Positions 23,383 through 34,826 of a stretch of 55,736 nt of DNA are shown here, piece by piece. The notes under the pieces were generated by a model, which was not told where the DNA came from, ran no database searches, and saw only the letters and a list, made by a program, of their open reading frames with translations. Both the position numbers and the translations under genes were made by a program. The stretch spans positions 1 through 55,736 of the forward strand of contig JAAAOG010000201.1 in assembly GCA_009909005.1 (NCBI GenBank). Direction: 5' to 3'. Positions within the stretch are counted from its first letter, which is position 1. The number at the start of each line of letters is the position of its first letter. The stretch comes from Alphaproteobacteria bacterium (GTDB taxonomy: Bacteria > Pseudomonadota > Alphaproteobacteria > DSM-16000 > Inquilinaceae).

Positions 23383-26307
23383 CTAAAGCAAAGCGGTCTG
23401 GGCGGGGGTGGGGTCGGGGGTGGTGCGGGCGCGGTCGGCGGCGCGTTCGATTTCCGGCCAGGCGGTCTGCAGCTGGTTCCAGACCAGCGCCTCCTCCGCC
23501 TCGCCGCGGGCCGTGGCCATGTCGAACAGGCGTTCGGCCAGCAGCAGCACGTCCGGGCCGGCCAGCGCCTTCTCCGCCAGCAGGGCGCCGGCGGCATCGA
23601 TGCCCCCGTCCGGGGCGAGGAAGACCCGGGCCAGGTGCTGGGCCATCTCCCAGATGGTGAAGGTTTCGTCGCGGCCCGGCCGCCAGCCGGGGTCGGCGGC
23701 CTGCATTTCCGCGCGGCTCAGCAATTTGGCCTCGCCGCCGCGGGCGCGGAACAGGCCGGAGCGGTTCATCCGCGCCTCCGACAGGTTGAAGCCGAGCAGC
23801 ATGCCGATGGCGCTGCCGGCGCCGCCCTTGACGGATTTCATGCCGTGCAGCGCATACCAGTCGAGGGCGAAGCGGGTCTCGGCGTCCAGCGCCTCCGTCC
23901 CCTCGCTCAAGACCGCGTCGATTTCCTTGTTGATGATGGCGAGCGCCTCGGCCACCGACATTTCGCGGTCGTCGATGGCGCGCACCGCGGCATATTTCGA
24001 GAAGACGCCGATGCCGGGCCCGATCGCCGCCTGACGCCGGTCGGGCAGCGGCACGCCGGCCTTCTGATGCGCCTCGATGGCGGCCTTCATCACCGGCTTC
24101 AACTCGCGCAGAAAAGCCTGGCGCGTGGCCACCGGCGCCTCGTCCGGCCGCCTCCGGCACACCAGCACGACGGACGACGCGAGCGCGTTGGCGCCGGAGG
24201 CGATCATCCGGTTCGACAGCTCGGTGCGCAGCGGCCAGGTGCCGTCGACCTGCAGGCCCGACTGCACGATCGCCTGCAGAAAGGCCGCCCAGCCGGGCGA
24301 CAGCACGCCGTCCTCCTGCGCTTCTGCCTGCTTGAAAGCGTAATAGACGGCGAGCGGCGCATCGGCCGACGCCTCGCGCATCGCCATCAGCGCGCCGCTG
24401 ATTCCGTCCATGAAATGCTTCTCGGCCGCCTCCACCCCGCCATGGCGATACGGTGTCGCGACAAGCTCCTCCGCTTTCGGCGTCAACAGCCGCCGGAACA
24501 AATCCGGATGAATGTCCTTCAGACAGCGTCGCAGCCAGACATAAAAGAAATCGGCTAAATCCGAATACCCGATATTATCGTAATATGGAGGGTCTGTTGA
24601 AATTGTCGTTGCCTTCGTTGGATAATTATTTTTTGGCGCATCGATAAATACTGAAGAACCGAAACAGCGCAGGGAGGGAATAGATTCGATGCTTTCTGCT
24701 GTCCAAGTCACGGCGCCTGAAAAACTACCTGTTCCTGTCAACAACGTATTCAGTTCTGCAAAATCCCATGACATCGGGATAGACTGGCGAGCAAACGTAG
24801 GACGCGTCGAATCTCGTTCTGTAAACCATGTACATATTGATGAGCCGCGATCGGCCATTTTGGAAATAGCAAATGCTATATATGTTACAATTGAATCGGC
24901 ATATGCGGCCGGTCCTGTGCCATCGCTGGCTAAAGGCCGGTCCGGACTGGCATGGTGGAGAAAGCACTGTGCCTTCCGAGCGTCAACCCGGACTTTTTCG
25001 CGCGCTTCGCTGACCAAATCCGAGAATGTCGTCAATGCCGTCAGCTGCCGCGGGGTGAAAAGATCAATCCAACGTGACAAACCATAATCTACCGTCCAAA
25101 AATTCCGAGGATCGTCCGGCAGGCCTTGCTCCAGCTCCGGTGCGGCAGGCGGGGGAACACGCGCCGCAGCGGCATGCCCTGCCGTTGGCGCCAGGTACAT
25201 GCGTTTGCGCGTGCCCTCGGCGACGACGGCCATCAGCCGGGCCCCGATGCGGCCGGCCTTGCCTTCTGCCTTGATGTGGCGGGCGGCGATGGCATTGCCG
25301 CTGAGCACGCAGATGAAGTTCGAGCCGCGCGCCGTCTTGGTCCCTTTTTTGGCTTCGGTCAATTCGGCGGGGGTGATGTCGCCGGTCTTGATGGTGAAGC
25401 GCCAGCCGTCCGGGGCGTCCGGGTCCTTGACCGGGACGACGATCGTCTCCCGGCCTTTTTTCGAGGAGAGGACGAAGGAGGAGGCGAGGGGGACATGGGC
25501 GCCTTTCTGCGCCGGGTCGGGGGAGGCGACGGTGCGCGCCCACAGCCAGGCGATCACCGTGGCCTCGCTGCCGTCGGGCAGGACCGCCTTGGGATAGAGA
25601 TGGCCGATGCGCTTTTCCGCCTCGTCCCGCATCCAGCGGCCGTAGCGGCGGACGTCTTCGGCCAGGCCCTCGGCCCCCTGCCAGGTGCGGCCGGCGAGGT
25701 CCTTGTCCCGGGCGACGTCGGGATGGACGGGCGGCAGGCCGGCGAATTTCGGCGGGAATTCGATCAGCGCCTTGGTGATCAGCACCGCCACGGGGTTGAG
25801 GTCGGAGCCATAGGCGCGCAGGCCGAGGCGCTGCGCCTCCAGCGGGATGGAGCCGCCGCCGCAGAACGGGTCGTAGACCGGCGGCCCCGCCTTCTGGAGA
25901 TAGGCGAGGACGGCCTGCGGGTCGGAGGCCGGGGGCGGCTCCTCGTCCCGGTTCCAGGCGACCGAGCGGGCGATCTCCCACCGTGCGGCGGCGATGGCGT
26001 CGGCGAAGCGCCGGCGGTCGGCACGGTCGGATTTCGGCCATTCGACCATCTCTTCGATGATCTTGTGCAGGCGGCGGCGCTCGCGCGCCTGGTCGTCCTC
26101 GCCGGGAAAGCGCGCCGGCCAGGCGGAGGGGTCGTCGACCAGCTGGGCGAAGAGCACGGCGCGGCAGGCGGCCAAAGGCCGGCGCGCCCACCACAGATGC
26201 AGGGTGGACGGGTGGCCGTGGCGGATCGACTTCTCCCGGGCCGAGGCGGCATTGATCGCCTCCAGCGGCAGGGAATGCTCGATCAGCTTCATCCGCCCCG
26301 GCCGCAT
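23383..26307 (-). CDS. DUF1156 adenine-type DNA methyltransferase, probable anti-phage component
   Basis: The start is ATG 26307, behind GGAGGATGCC; the frame is open further upstream but runs into an intergenic repeat. The 974-residue protein begins with the DUF1156 pattern (IEHSLPLEAINAASAREKSI, STLHLWWARRPLAACRA), has the SAM-binding motif DPFCGGGSIPLEA (from 146), and the catalytic DPPYYDN at 572-578 typical of N6-adenine or N4-cytosine methyltransferases. It probably marks host DNA as self. A segment of about 585 bases (24530-25115), including DPPY, is visibly AT-rich compared with the rest of the gene. The gene lies between the helicase and the HEPN-DUF499 gene, all on one strand. Confidence 0.88.
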   Translation of the reverse strand: MRPGRMKLIEHSLPLEAINAASAREKSIRHGHPSTLHLWWARRPLAACRAVLFAQLVDDPSAWPARFPGEDDQARERRRLHKIIEEMVEWPKSDRADRRRFADAIAAARWEIARSVAWNRDEEPPPASDPQAVLAYLQKAGPPVYDPFCGGGSIPLEAQRLGLRAYGSDLNPVAVLITKALIEFPPKFAGLPPVHPDVARDKDLAGRTWQGAEGLAEDVRRYGRWMRDEAEKRIGHLYPKAVLPDGSEATVIAWLWARTVASPDPAQKGAHVPLASSFVLSSKKGRETIVVPVKDPDAPDGWRFTIKTGDITPAELTEAKKGTKTARGSNFICVLSGNAIAARHIKAEGKAGRIGARLMAVVAEGTRKRMYLAPTAGHAAAARVPPPAAPELEQGLPDDPRNFWTVDYGLSRWIDLFTPRQLTALTTFSDLVSEAREKVRVDARKAQCFLHHASPDRPLASDGTGPAAYADSIVTYIAFAISKMADRGSSICTWFTERDSTRPTFARQSIPMSWDFAELNTLLTGTGSFSGAVTWTAESIESIPSLRCFGSSVFIDAPKNNYPTKATTISTDPPYYDNIGYSDLADFFYVWLRRCLKDIHPDLFRRLLTPKAEELVATPYRHGGVEAAEKHFMDGISGALMAMREASADAPLAVYYAFKQAEAQEDGVLSPGWAAFLQAIVQSGLQVDGTWPLRTELSNRMIASGANALASSVVLVCRRRPDEAPVATRQAFLRELKPVMKAAIEAHQKAGVPLPDRRQAAIGPGIGVFSKYAAVRAIDDREMSVAEALAIINKEIDAVLSEGTEALDAETRFALDWYALHGMKSVKGGAGSAIGMLLGFNLSEARMNRSGLFRARGGEAKLLSRAEMQAADPGWRPGRDETFTIWEMAQHLARVFLAPDGGIDAAGALLAEKALAGPDVLLLAERLFDMATARGEAEEALVWNQLQTAWPEIERAADRARTTPDPTPAQTALL
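24530..25115 (-). other. AT-rich patch inside the DUF1156 methyltransferase gene
   Basis: This part of the gene, covering roughly residues 398-592, is far richer in A+T and in codons such as AAT, TAT and ATA than the flanking coding sequence, which has the usual high GC at third positions. The reading frame is intact across both borders. It suggests recombination that swapped the catalytic/target-recognition part of the enzyme. Confidence 0.6.
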
Positions 26308-26462
26308 GGCATCCTCCGGGTCCTTGCCGTGCCTGTCTCTGCCGGTCGTGAATGCACGGACCCTGCGGCCGTTGCAAGCCCGACTCGGCACGCGGCAGCC
26401 TTGCCGCCCTTCTTGCGTTTGTCTTTCCCGGCCATTCCTGCTCTCGCCTACGCGCCCAACGG

Positions 26463-26530
26463 TCATCCCCGCGAAAGCGGGGATCCAGAAGACCGGCCGC
26501 TGACAGGAGATTCCCGCTTCCGCGGGACTG
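26463..26530. repeat. Pair of oppositely oriented REP-like palindromes
   Basis: CCCCGC-GAAA-GCGGGG (26467-26482) and CCCGC-TTCC-GCGGG (26513-26526) lie in inverted orientation about 30 bases apart. The first, with flanking GTCAT and ATCCAG, belongs to a dispersed intergenic repeat common in proteobacteria. The 323-base space between the helicase stop and the methyltransferase start holds these hairpins and no gene. They may stabilise or attenuate the operon transcript. Confidence 0.7.
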
Positions 26531-26630
26531 ACCGGAATGGGTTCAACGGCGTGACTCGGCCTCAAAGCCGGGAGCGACAGATCTGTGCATGTTCTCCCGG
26601 CAAGCGGGGAGGCCCGGAGTCGCGCGGGCG

Positions 26631-29600
26631 CTATGGCGAAAACGGGGCCGGGGTGGCCAGCGCGCGGATGGTGGCGACGGAAAAATGCCGGCAGGTGTCC
26701 ATGAAGGTCCCCTCGTTCCAGAGATGCCGGCCGGGATCGGGCAGGTAGAGCGGCTGGCCGGCGAAGCCGTTGTCGATCGGCACGAAGACCAGGCAATAGC
26801 GATCGGCCTTGTTGAGGGCCCGCAGCATCTCGTTCTTGGTGACGATGATGTCGCGGCCGGCGGTGACCCGGCCCTTCACCTCCAGGAACAGCAGGCTGCC
26901 GTCCGGCGCGGCGCTTTCGATGTCCCAGCCTTCGTTGCGGGCCGAGACATCGCGCGGCCGGCGCCCGGCCGCCCGCTCGGCCGCCATGACGGCGTCCATG
27001 GCCAGCCTCTCGGTCTCGCCGGTGTCCTCGGCCAGGCCGTCGGGGGTTGCGTCAACGCCGGTCAACCGCGCCAGCAGTCCGGCGGGGACGATCAGCGCGC
27101 CGCCATGGACGGCCGGCGCGGCGGCGGCGATATCGCGCTCGCGGGCCAGCTCCGCCAGGCGCAGTTCCAGCCGGTCGGCCAGCCGGGCGGCGCGGTCTTC
27201 CGCGGTCTGCAGGGCGAGCCGTTCGTCCTTGCCGGCCCGGACATTCAGCCGATGCCGGTCGGCCCGGCGGCTCCAATAGGCGATCTCCTTTTTCAGACGG
27301 ACCCGGACGGCATCCTCGACCTTGCGGATGTGAGCGAGCCGGCGGTCACGCACCTCCTCCAGATGGCGCATGGCCAGATGCCCGGCCGCAAAGGCGCGGG
27401 CGCGGGCGAGGAGATCGCCCTGCAGCCAGCCGGCCCCGGCCAAGGTCCGGCACGCCGCGTCCTCTGCCGCGGTCGGCGGGCGCAGGTCGAGATAGGGCGC
27501 GCTGCCGGCATCGGCGGCACGGCCGTCGGCGGCGAGGCGAATGAACTGCAGGCGGCGGGAGATGGTGCGCGGCGCACCGTCGGGGGCCATGACGCCGTCG
27601 CGGATCTCGTGTTCGGCCATGACCAGCAGCTGAGGCGTCTCGCCGGGGTCATCCTCCGCCACCAGGATCGTTCCCTGACGCAGCGCCGCCCCCCAATACT
27701 CGCCGACCAGGTCGATCACCGCCTCCAGCAGCGGGTGGCCCGGAGCGATCAGCGCCGCATCGGGGGTGCCGGCCGGGCTGCGGGTATCGGCCTTGTCGAA
27801 GCAGATGCGGGCATAGCGTTCCAGCACCGGATCGCCGCGGCCGGCCAGGTGGTCGCGGCTGCGGATCAGCGCCGGCACGCGCAGGATCTCCCAGCGCCCT
27901 GGCTCGCGCATTTCCATGACGCCGCCCAGCCGGCCGAAGGCCTCGGCGAAGAACTGGCGAATGAAATGCGGCTGCAGCCGGCGGGCCCGGGCCCGCTCCA
28001 TCTCGTGCCGGAGTTCCGTCACCTGATCCGGTCCCAGGCTTTCCTGCACCAGGCGGGCGCGGGCGGTCAGGGCGTCGAGCCGGGCCCGGTCGACGGCGCC
28101 GTCGACGCTGTGGAAAAGGCGGGCGCGCACATCCGGCCGTTCGCCATAGCGGACCGCCTCCATCAAGAGGTCGCTGAGGCTGCGGTCCTCGAACGCTTCG
28201 CCCAGCACATCGTAGACCTTGCCGCCCAGGGCGGTCCGTGCCTCCTCCAGCTTTTCCAGCAGCCGCTGGTAGACCGCACCCTCGCGGGTCTCGCCGGCGA
28301 CCAGGTTCCAGAGATGGCAGGTGACGGTCTGGCCGATGCGGTGGATACGGCCGAAGCGCTGTTCCAGCCGGTTGGGGTTCCAGGGCAGGTCGTAATTGAC
28401 CATGAGATGGGCGCCGCGCTGCAGGTTGACGCCCTCTCCGGCGGCGTCATTGGCGATCAGCACCCTGAGCACCGGGTCATTGTTGAAGGCGGCGACGATC
28501 GTTCGACGCTGCTGGCGCGGCACGCCGCCATGGATCAGGGCGACCGCCCTGGGATCGCCGAGCCGGGCTGTCGTTTTTTCGGCCAGATAGGTCAGCGTGT
28601 CGCGCGGCTCGGTGAAAATCACGATCTTGCGCTGGTGGCCGCCCTCGGGGTCGCGGACCGGCGGCCGGTCGAGAATGGCGGCAAGCTGGGTCCATTTTGC
28701 GTCGGTGCCGGCGCGGCAGAGGGCATAGGCCTTGTCCTCCAGCACCTGCAGGCTGGCAATCTCCGTCCGAAGCTCGGCCAGGGTGCGCGCGGTCGAGGCG
28801 CCGTCGATGGCGGCGTCCTCCAGCGCTTCGCGTTCCTCGTCCGGCAGCTCGGCCAGATCCTCCTCGTCCGGCAGCGCCAGGCCGTCACCGGAGAGGGTTT
28901 CCGCGCGCGCCCGCAGCGCCTCTTCCTCCAGGCGCTTTTGCAATCGCTCGCGGCGGCGTTTGAGCGAGGTCCAGATGGCGCGCGGCGAGGAGGCGAGGCG
29001 GCGCTGCAGCGACTGCAAGGCGAAGCCGACGGCGGTGCGCCGGTTCTTTTCGCCGGCAGCGAAACGCTCGGCCCGGTTCATCTCCTCGCGCACATAGTCG
29101 GTGACCGCGGCGTAGAGGTCCGCTTCGGGCGGCGACAGCGGATAGGTGACGGTGTAGGCACGGCGTTCCGGGAACAGCGGCCGGCCGTCGAACCAGTAGA
29201 GCTCCTCCTTGACCATTCGGCGCATCAGGTCGGCCGGGTTGGCGGTGCGCACGCCGTCCCGCCAGGCCCCCTCGAACCGGTCGGTATCGAGGAGGGACAG
29301 GAAGAGCTGGAAGTCGTCGTCCTTGCCATTGTGCGGGGTGGCGGTCATCAGCAACAGGTTGCGCGCCCGCTGACCCAGCAGACGGCCGAACAGGAAGCGC
29401 CTTGTGTATTTCACCTCGCCGCCGCGATAGCTGGCGGACAGGCGGTGCGCCTCGTCGCAGATGACCAGGTCGTAGTCCGGCGCCGCCTTGATCAGCGCCT
29501 CCATCTCCGGCGAGCGGGCGCCCATGTCGAGCCGCAGGATCAGGCGGTCGGCATCGGCGAAGGGATTGCCGCCATGGATGCTGCGCATCGCCTCGCGGCT

Positions 29601-30158
29601 GACGAGGCGGAAGTCGAGGCCGAATTTCTCCTGCAGCTCGTCCTGCCATTGCTCGACCAGCGATCCCGGCGCGACGATCAGGCAGCGCCTGAGGTCGCCG
29701 CGAATGATCAGCTCCTTGATCAGCAGGCCGGCCATGATGGTCTTGCCGGCACCCGGGTCGTCGGCAAGCAGAAAGCGCAAAGGCTGGCGGCCCAGCATGT
29801 CGCCATAGACCGCCGTGATCTGGTGCGGCAGCGGCTCGATGTCGGAGCTGGTGAGCGCGAGATAGGGGTCGAAAAGGTGGGCGAGGGCGATGCGGCGGGC
29901 CTCGGCGGCCAACCGGAAATCGGCGCCGTCTGCCGTGAAGGAAAAGGGCGGAGCCGGTGCGGCGGCGTGCAGGCGGGGCTCGTCCTGTCGATCAAGAATG
30001 CGCTGGTCGAGGCCCTTGACACTGCGATACGTGACTTCGAGCCGGTCGCTGCCCAGCCAGACGACGGCGATCACTTCGGCGGGGCCGGCCGGGGTCAGGC
30101 CGGAGACGGTGACGCCTCTGTCGATCGACTCCAAAGCGAGCACTGCGGCACCTGCCAT
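26631..30158 (-). CDS. SNF2-family helicase with C-terminal DUF3883 domain, probable anti-phage component
   Basis: The 1175-residue protein has an SNF2-type superfamily 2 motor: DPGAGKT (134-140), ICDEAHRLSAS, MTATPHNG, and the C-terminal helicase motif QRFGRIHRIGQ. Arg/Ala-rich helical segments lie between and after the two motor lobes. Near the C-terminus, GWDIES and FLEVKGR match DUF3883, a domain with a PD-(D/E)xK nuclease-like core often found on defence helicases. This motor resembles the DISARM helicase DrmD, but drmA, drmB and drmC are absent. It probably translocates on invading DNA. It is the first of the three co-directional genes, starting 171 bases after the tRNA-Pro 3' end. Confidence 0.88.
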   Translation of the reverse strand: MAGAAVLALESIDRGVTVSGLTPAGPAEVIAVVWLGSDRLEVTYRSVKGLDQRILDRQDEPRLHAAAPAPPFSFTADGADFRLAAEARRIALAHLFDPYLALTSSDIEPLPHQITAVYGDMLGRQPLRFLLADDPGAGKTIMAGLLIKELIIRGDLRRCLIVAPGSLVEQWQDELQEKFGLDFRLVSREAMRSIHGGNPFADADRLILRLDMGARSPEMEALIKAAPDYDLVICDEAHRLSASYRGGEVKYTRRFLFGRLLGQRARNLLLMTATPHNGKDDDFQLFLSLLDTDRFEGAWRDGVRTANPADLMRRMVKEELYWFDGRPLFPERRAYTVTYPLSPPEADLYAAVTDYVREEMNRAERFAAGEKNRRTAVGFALQSLQRRLASSPRAIWTSLKRRRERLQKRLEEEALRARAETLSGDGLALPDEEDLAELPDEEREALEDAAIDGASTARTLAELRTEIASLQVLEDKAYALCRAGTDAKWTQLAAILDRPPVRDPEGGHQRKIVIFTEPRDTLTYLAEKTTARLGDPRAVALIHGGVPRQQRRTIVAAFNNDPVLRVLIANDAAGEGVNLQRGAHLMVNYDLPWNPNRLEQRFGRIHRIGQTVTCHLWNLVAGETREGAVYQRLLEKLEEARTALGGKVYDVLGEAFEDRSLSDLLMEAVRYGERPDVRARLFHSVDGAVDRARLDALTARARLVQESLGPDQVTELRHEMERARARRLQPHFIRQFFAEAFGRLGGVMEMREPGRWEILRVPALIRSRDHLAGRGDPVLERYARICFDKADTRSPAGTPDAALIAPGHPLLEAVIDLVGEYWGAALRQGTILVAEDDPGETPQLLVMAEHEIRDGVMAPDGAPRTISRRLQFIRLAADGRAADAGSAPYLDLRPPTAAEDAACRTLAGAGWLQGDLLARARAFAAGHLAMRHLEEVRDRRLAHIRKVEDAVRVRLKKEIAYWSRRADRHRLNVRAGKDERLALQTAEDRAARLADRLELRLAELARERDIAAAAPAVHGGALIVPAGLLARLTGVDATPDGLAEDTGETERLAMDAVMAAERAAGRRPRDVSARNEGWDIESAAPDGSLLFLEVKGRVTAGRDIIVTKNEMLRALNKADRYCLVFVPIDNGFAGQPLYLPDPGRHLWNEGTFMDTCRHFSVATIRALATPAPFSP

Positions 30159-30329
30159 TCCAGAAATGACAGCGCAGGATTGCAGATTACGCGACGTAAT
30201 GCCAGTTTTTCAGGCAATCAAAGGGTTCCGGTCTTCGCGCAATGGGACCCGTCACCGCAATCTGTCGCCCCAAGGTTCATCCGAACCATGGGGTGCGGTC
30301 CCGAATTCCGGCAAGTCCTTCAAAAATGT

Positions 30330-30406
30330 TGGTCGGAGTGGCAGGATTCGAACCTGCGGCCCCTGCCTCCCGAAGACAGTGCTCTACCAGGCTGAGCTAC
30401 ACTCCG
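30330..30406 (-). tRNA. tRNA-Pro (anticodon CGG)
   Basis: The 77-base gene folds as a full cloverleaf with CGGAGTG/CACTCCG acceptor arms, the D-arm AGCTCAGCCTGGTAGAGC, an anticodon arm CTGTC-TTCGGGA-GGCAG giving anticodon CGG, and T-arm GGTTCGAATCC. The terminal CCA is encoded. It reads proline codon CCG. Its 3' end points at the helicase of the putative defence locus, the usual geometry for island insertion at tRNA genes, although no direct repeat or integrase was found. Confidence 0.95.
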
Positions 30407-30481
30407 ACCGGGGTCCACGGTTTATAAGGCCTCGACGGCCCGGCTTCAAGGCCGGTCACCGACGCGGCCCGGCCTCATGTC

Positions 30482-32815
<2,334 letters not shown>

Positions 32816-32978
32816 GCGATCCTCGTCCTCGAATGGTTCAAACGGTCACCGGCCGGTAAAGTCCTGCGGGCGGACCCGCCGGCAAGCCGTTGTCCGTCAT
32901 GCTCGCGATACCGGTCGGTAGAAAAGCCCCAACGCCGTATGAACCCGGCTGGGGTCGGGCGGGCCTATCACCGTCATG

Positions 32979-34811
32979 TCAGCCGCCATCCCCGTCGGTC
33001 TCGATTCGTCCCGTCCGCATTGCCGCGACGCCGGCCCCGTCCGGTCCGCCCGCCATGGCTTTCAGGGCCGGTTGCCGGTCCTGCCGGTCGCGGTGTTCCT
33101 GAAGCAAATCCCACTGTTCCCGCCAACTGGCCCGCACATGCTCAGGATCCACCGATTCGCGCGCGAATGGAGCCTGCGTATAGATACGGTCCGACAGGAT
33201 CCGGTCAAGAGTCTGCGTAAAACCGTGCTCGGTGAGTTGGCTTTTCAACCCCCCTGAATCAAGATCGGGATTGGCGGAAAGGCAGCCCAGCACAGCCTGT
33301 CGCAGCGCATGCAGGCCGGGATCGGCGATTTCGAGCATGGCGACCTGCTCGGCGACCTCATCGAACAACCAGGGGTGGTTCAAAAGGCAGGGCAGAAAGC
33401 GTTCCCGCGCCAGGGTTTCATCGTCGCGCGGCCTTGGCAGCGTCAGCGCCGGGCCGATGACCGGTCCGGCAGGCGGCCGCCCCCCCTGCACCCCGCCGCG
33501 GCCCCGGTTTCCGTTCCGCCCGCCGGGGTGTCTCGCCGCCGGACGCCAGGGAAAGGCGGCGTCGAGGCGCAGGCGGAACTCCCGCCGGTAATGTGCCCGC
33601 ACGCCGTCATCGGCGATTCGGCCCGCGACGGCCTCCAGCGCCGCCTTCAGCCCGGCCCGCGATTCCGGCGTGTCGAAGGGGCGCCCCGCGACATGCTGCC
33701 GCCAGACCATGTCGGCCAGCGGCTGGGCGCCCTCCAGCACCCGGCGCATCGCCGCCGCGCCGCCGCGGCGCACCAGGCTGTCCGGGTCCTCGCCCGCGGG
33801 CAGCCAGGCGAAGCGCACCGAATGGTCGGGCTTCAGATGCGGCAGCAGCCGCTCCGCCGCCCGCCAGGCGGCCCGCACACCGGCAGTGTCGCCGTCGAAG
33901 CACAGCACGGGCACCGGCGCCAGGCGCCACAGTTCGGCGATCTGCTCTTCGGTGAGGGCGGTGCCGAGGGGCGCCACCGCCGCCTCGAACCCGGCGCGCA
34001 CCAGGCTGATCACGTCCATATAGCCCTCGACGACCAGAACGGTCTGGCCGTCGCTCGCGGCCTGCCGGGCCCGCGCCAGATTGTAGAGCAGCCGGCCCTT
34101 GTGAAAATGCGGCCCGTCGGGGCTGTTGATGTATTTGGGGCCGTCGCCCTCCAGCAGCCGGCCGCCGAAGGCGACGACCCGGCCGCGCCGGTCGGTCACC
34201 GGAAACAGGATGCGGTTGCGGAAGAAGGCATAGGGCGGGCGGCCGTCCTCCGGCCGTTTCGCAAGGCCGGCCGTCACCATCGCCTCTTCGTCGAAGCCCC
34301 GGGCCGCCAGCGCCCGCACGAGGGCCCGGCTGTCGGCCGGCGCCAGGCCGAGGCGGAAGCGGGCCATCGCCTCCTCGTCCAAGCCGCGGCTCTGCAGATA
34401 GGCCCGCGCCGCCCCGCCGGCGGGTCCGGCCAGCGTATCCTCGAAGACCCGCGTCGCCGCCTCGATCAGCTCGAGCAGCGATTTTTCCCGGGCGAAGCGT
34501 TCCCGTTCGACGGGAGCGGCGGCCGGCACCTGGAGCCCCGCCTCTGCGGCCAGCGCCTCGACCGCCTCGGGGAAGGACAGGTTGTCGTGGCGCATGACGA
34601 AGCCGACGACGTCGCCATGCGCACCGCAGCCGAAGCAGTGGAAGAACCCCTTGTCGTCGCTGATCGTGAAGGAGGGCGTCTTTTCCTTGTGGAACGGACA
34701 GCACGCCTTGTGCTCGCGCCCGGCCCGCACCAGCCGGACATGCCGGCCGACCACCTGGGAGACCGGCAGGCGGCTGCGCAACTCGTCAAGAAAGGCGGGG
34801 GGGAAGGGCAT
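32979..34811 (-). CDS. dnaG: DNA primase DnaG
   Basis: The 610-residue protein makes RNA primers at the replication fork. It opens with the CHC2 zinc-binding domain (CCPFHKEKTPSF and FHCFGCG at about 37-63), followed by the TOPRIM catalytic domain with VVEGYMDVISL and CFDGDTAG carrying the metal-binding acidic residues, and a C-terminal DnaB-interacting helical domain. A Gly/Arg/Pro-rich linker (NGNRGRGGVQGGRPP) separates the last two. It precedes rpoD by 163 bases, and the yqeY-type gene lies 15 bases upstream of its start, so the three are probably co-transcribed. Confidence 0.97.
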   Translation of the reverse strand: MPFPPAFLDELRSRLPVSQVVGRHVRLVRAGREHKACCPFHKEKTPSFTISDDKGFFHCFGCGAHGDVVGFVMRHDNLSFPEAVEALAAEAGLQVPAAAPVERERFAREKSLLELIEAATRVFEDTLAGPAGGAARAYLQSRGLDEEAMARFRLGLAPADSRALVRALAARGFDEEAMVTAGLAKRPEDGRPPYAFFRNRILFPVTDRRGRVVAFGGRLLEGDGPKYINSPDGPHFHKGRLLYNLARARQAASDGQTVLVVEGYMDVISLVRAGFEAAVAPLGTALTEEQIAELWRLAPVPVLCFDGDTAGVRAAWRAAERLLPHLKPDHSVRFAWLPAGEDPDSLVRRGGAAAMRRVLEGAQPLADMVWRQHVAGRPFDTPESRAGLKAALEAVAGRIADDGVRAHYRREFRLRLDAAFPWRPAARHPGGRNGNRGRGGVQGGRPPAGPVIGPALTLPRPRDDETLARERFLPCLLNHPWLFDEVAEQVAMLEIADPGLHALRQAVLGCLSANPDLDSGGLKSQLTEHGFTQTLDRILSDRIYTQAPFARESVDPEHVRASWREQWDLLQEHRDRQDRQPALKAMAGGPDGAGVAAMRTGRIETDGDGG

Positions 34812-34826
34812 GGCCTCAGGCCCCGG

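Noticed and set aside
20854-24558. Long open frame of about 1234 codons on the plus strand
   Set aside because: It is antisense to the HEPN-DUF499 and DUF1156 genes, its protein is low-complexity Arg/Gly/Ala/Gln-rich with no family resemblance, and such frames arise from high third-position GC on the coding strand.
26463-26530. CRISPR-like repeats
   Set aside because: There are only two palindromes in opposite orientation with no regular spacers.
26307-26796. N-terminal extension of the DUF1156 methyltransferase
   Set aside because: The frame is open, but it runs through REP-like repeats into the helicase gene, while ATG 26307 has a strong GGAGG site and the DUF1156 domain begins directly after it.
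19753-30158. Complete DISARM system
   Set aside because: The helicase is DrmD-like and a methyltransferase is present, but drmA, drmB and drmC homologues are absent and the methyltransferase is a DUF1156 protein rather than the usual DrmMI.
26589-30395. Long open frame of about 1268 codons on the plus strand
   Set aside because: It is the antisense of the SNF2 helicase, whose motifs are clear on the minus strand; the plus-strand product has no recognisable domain.
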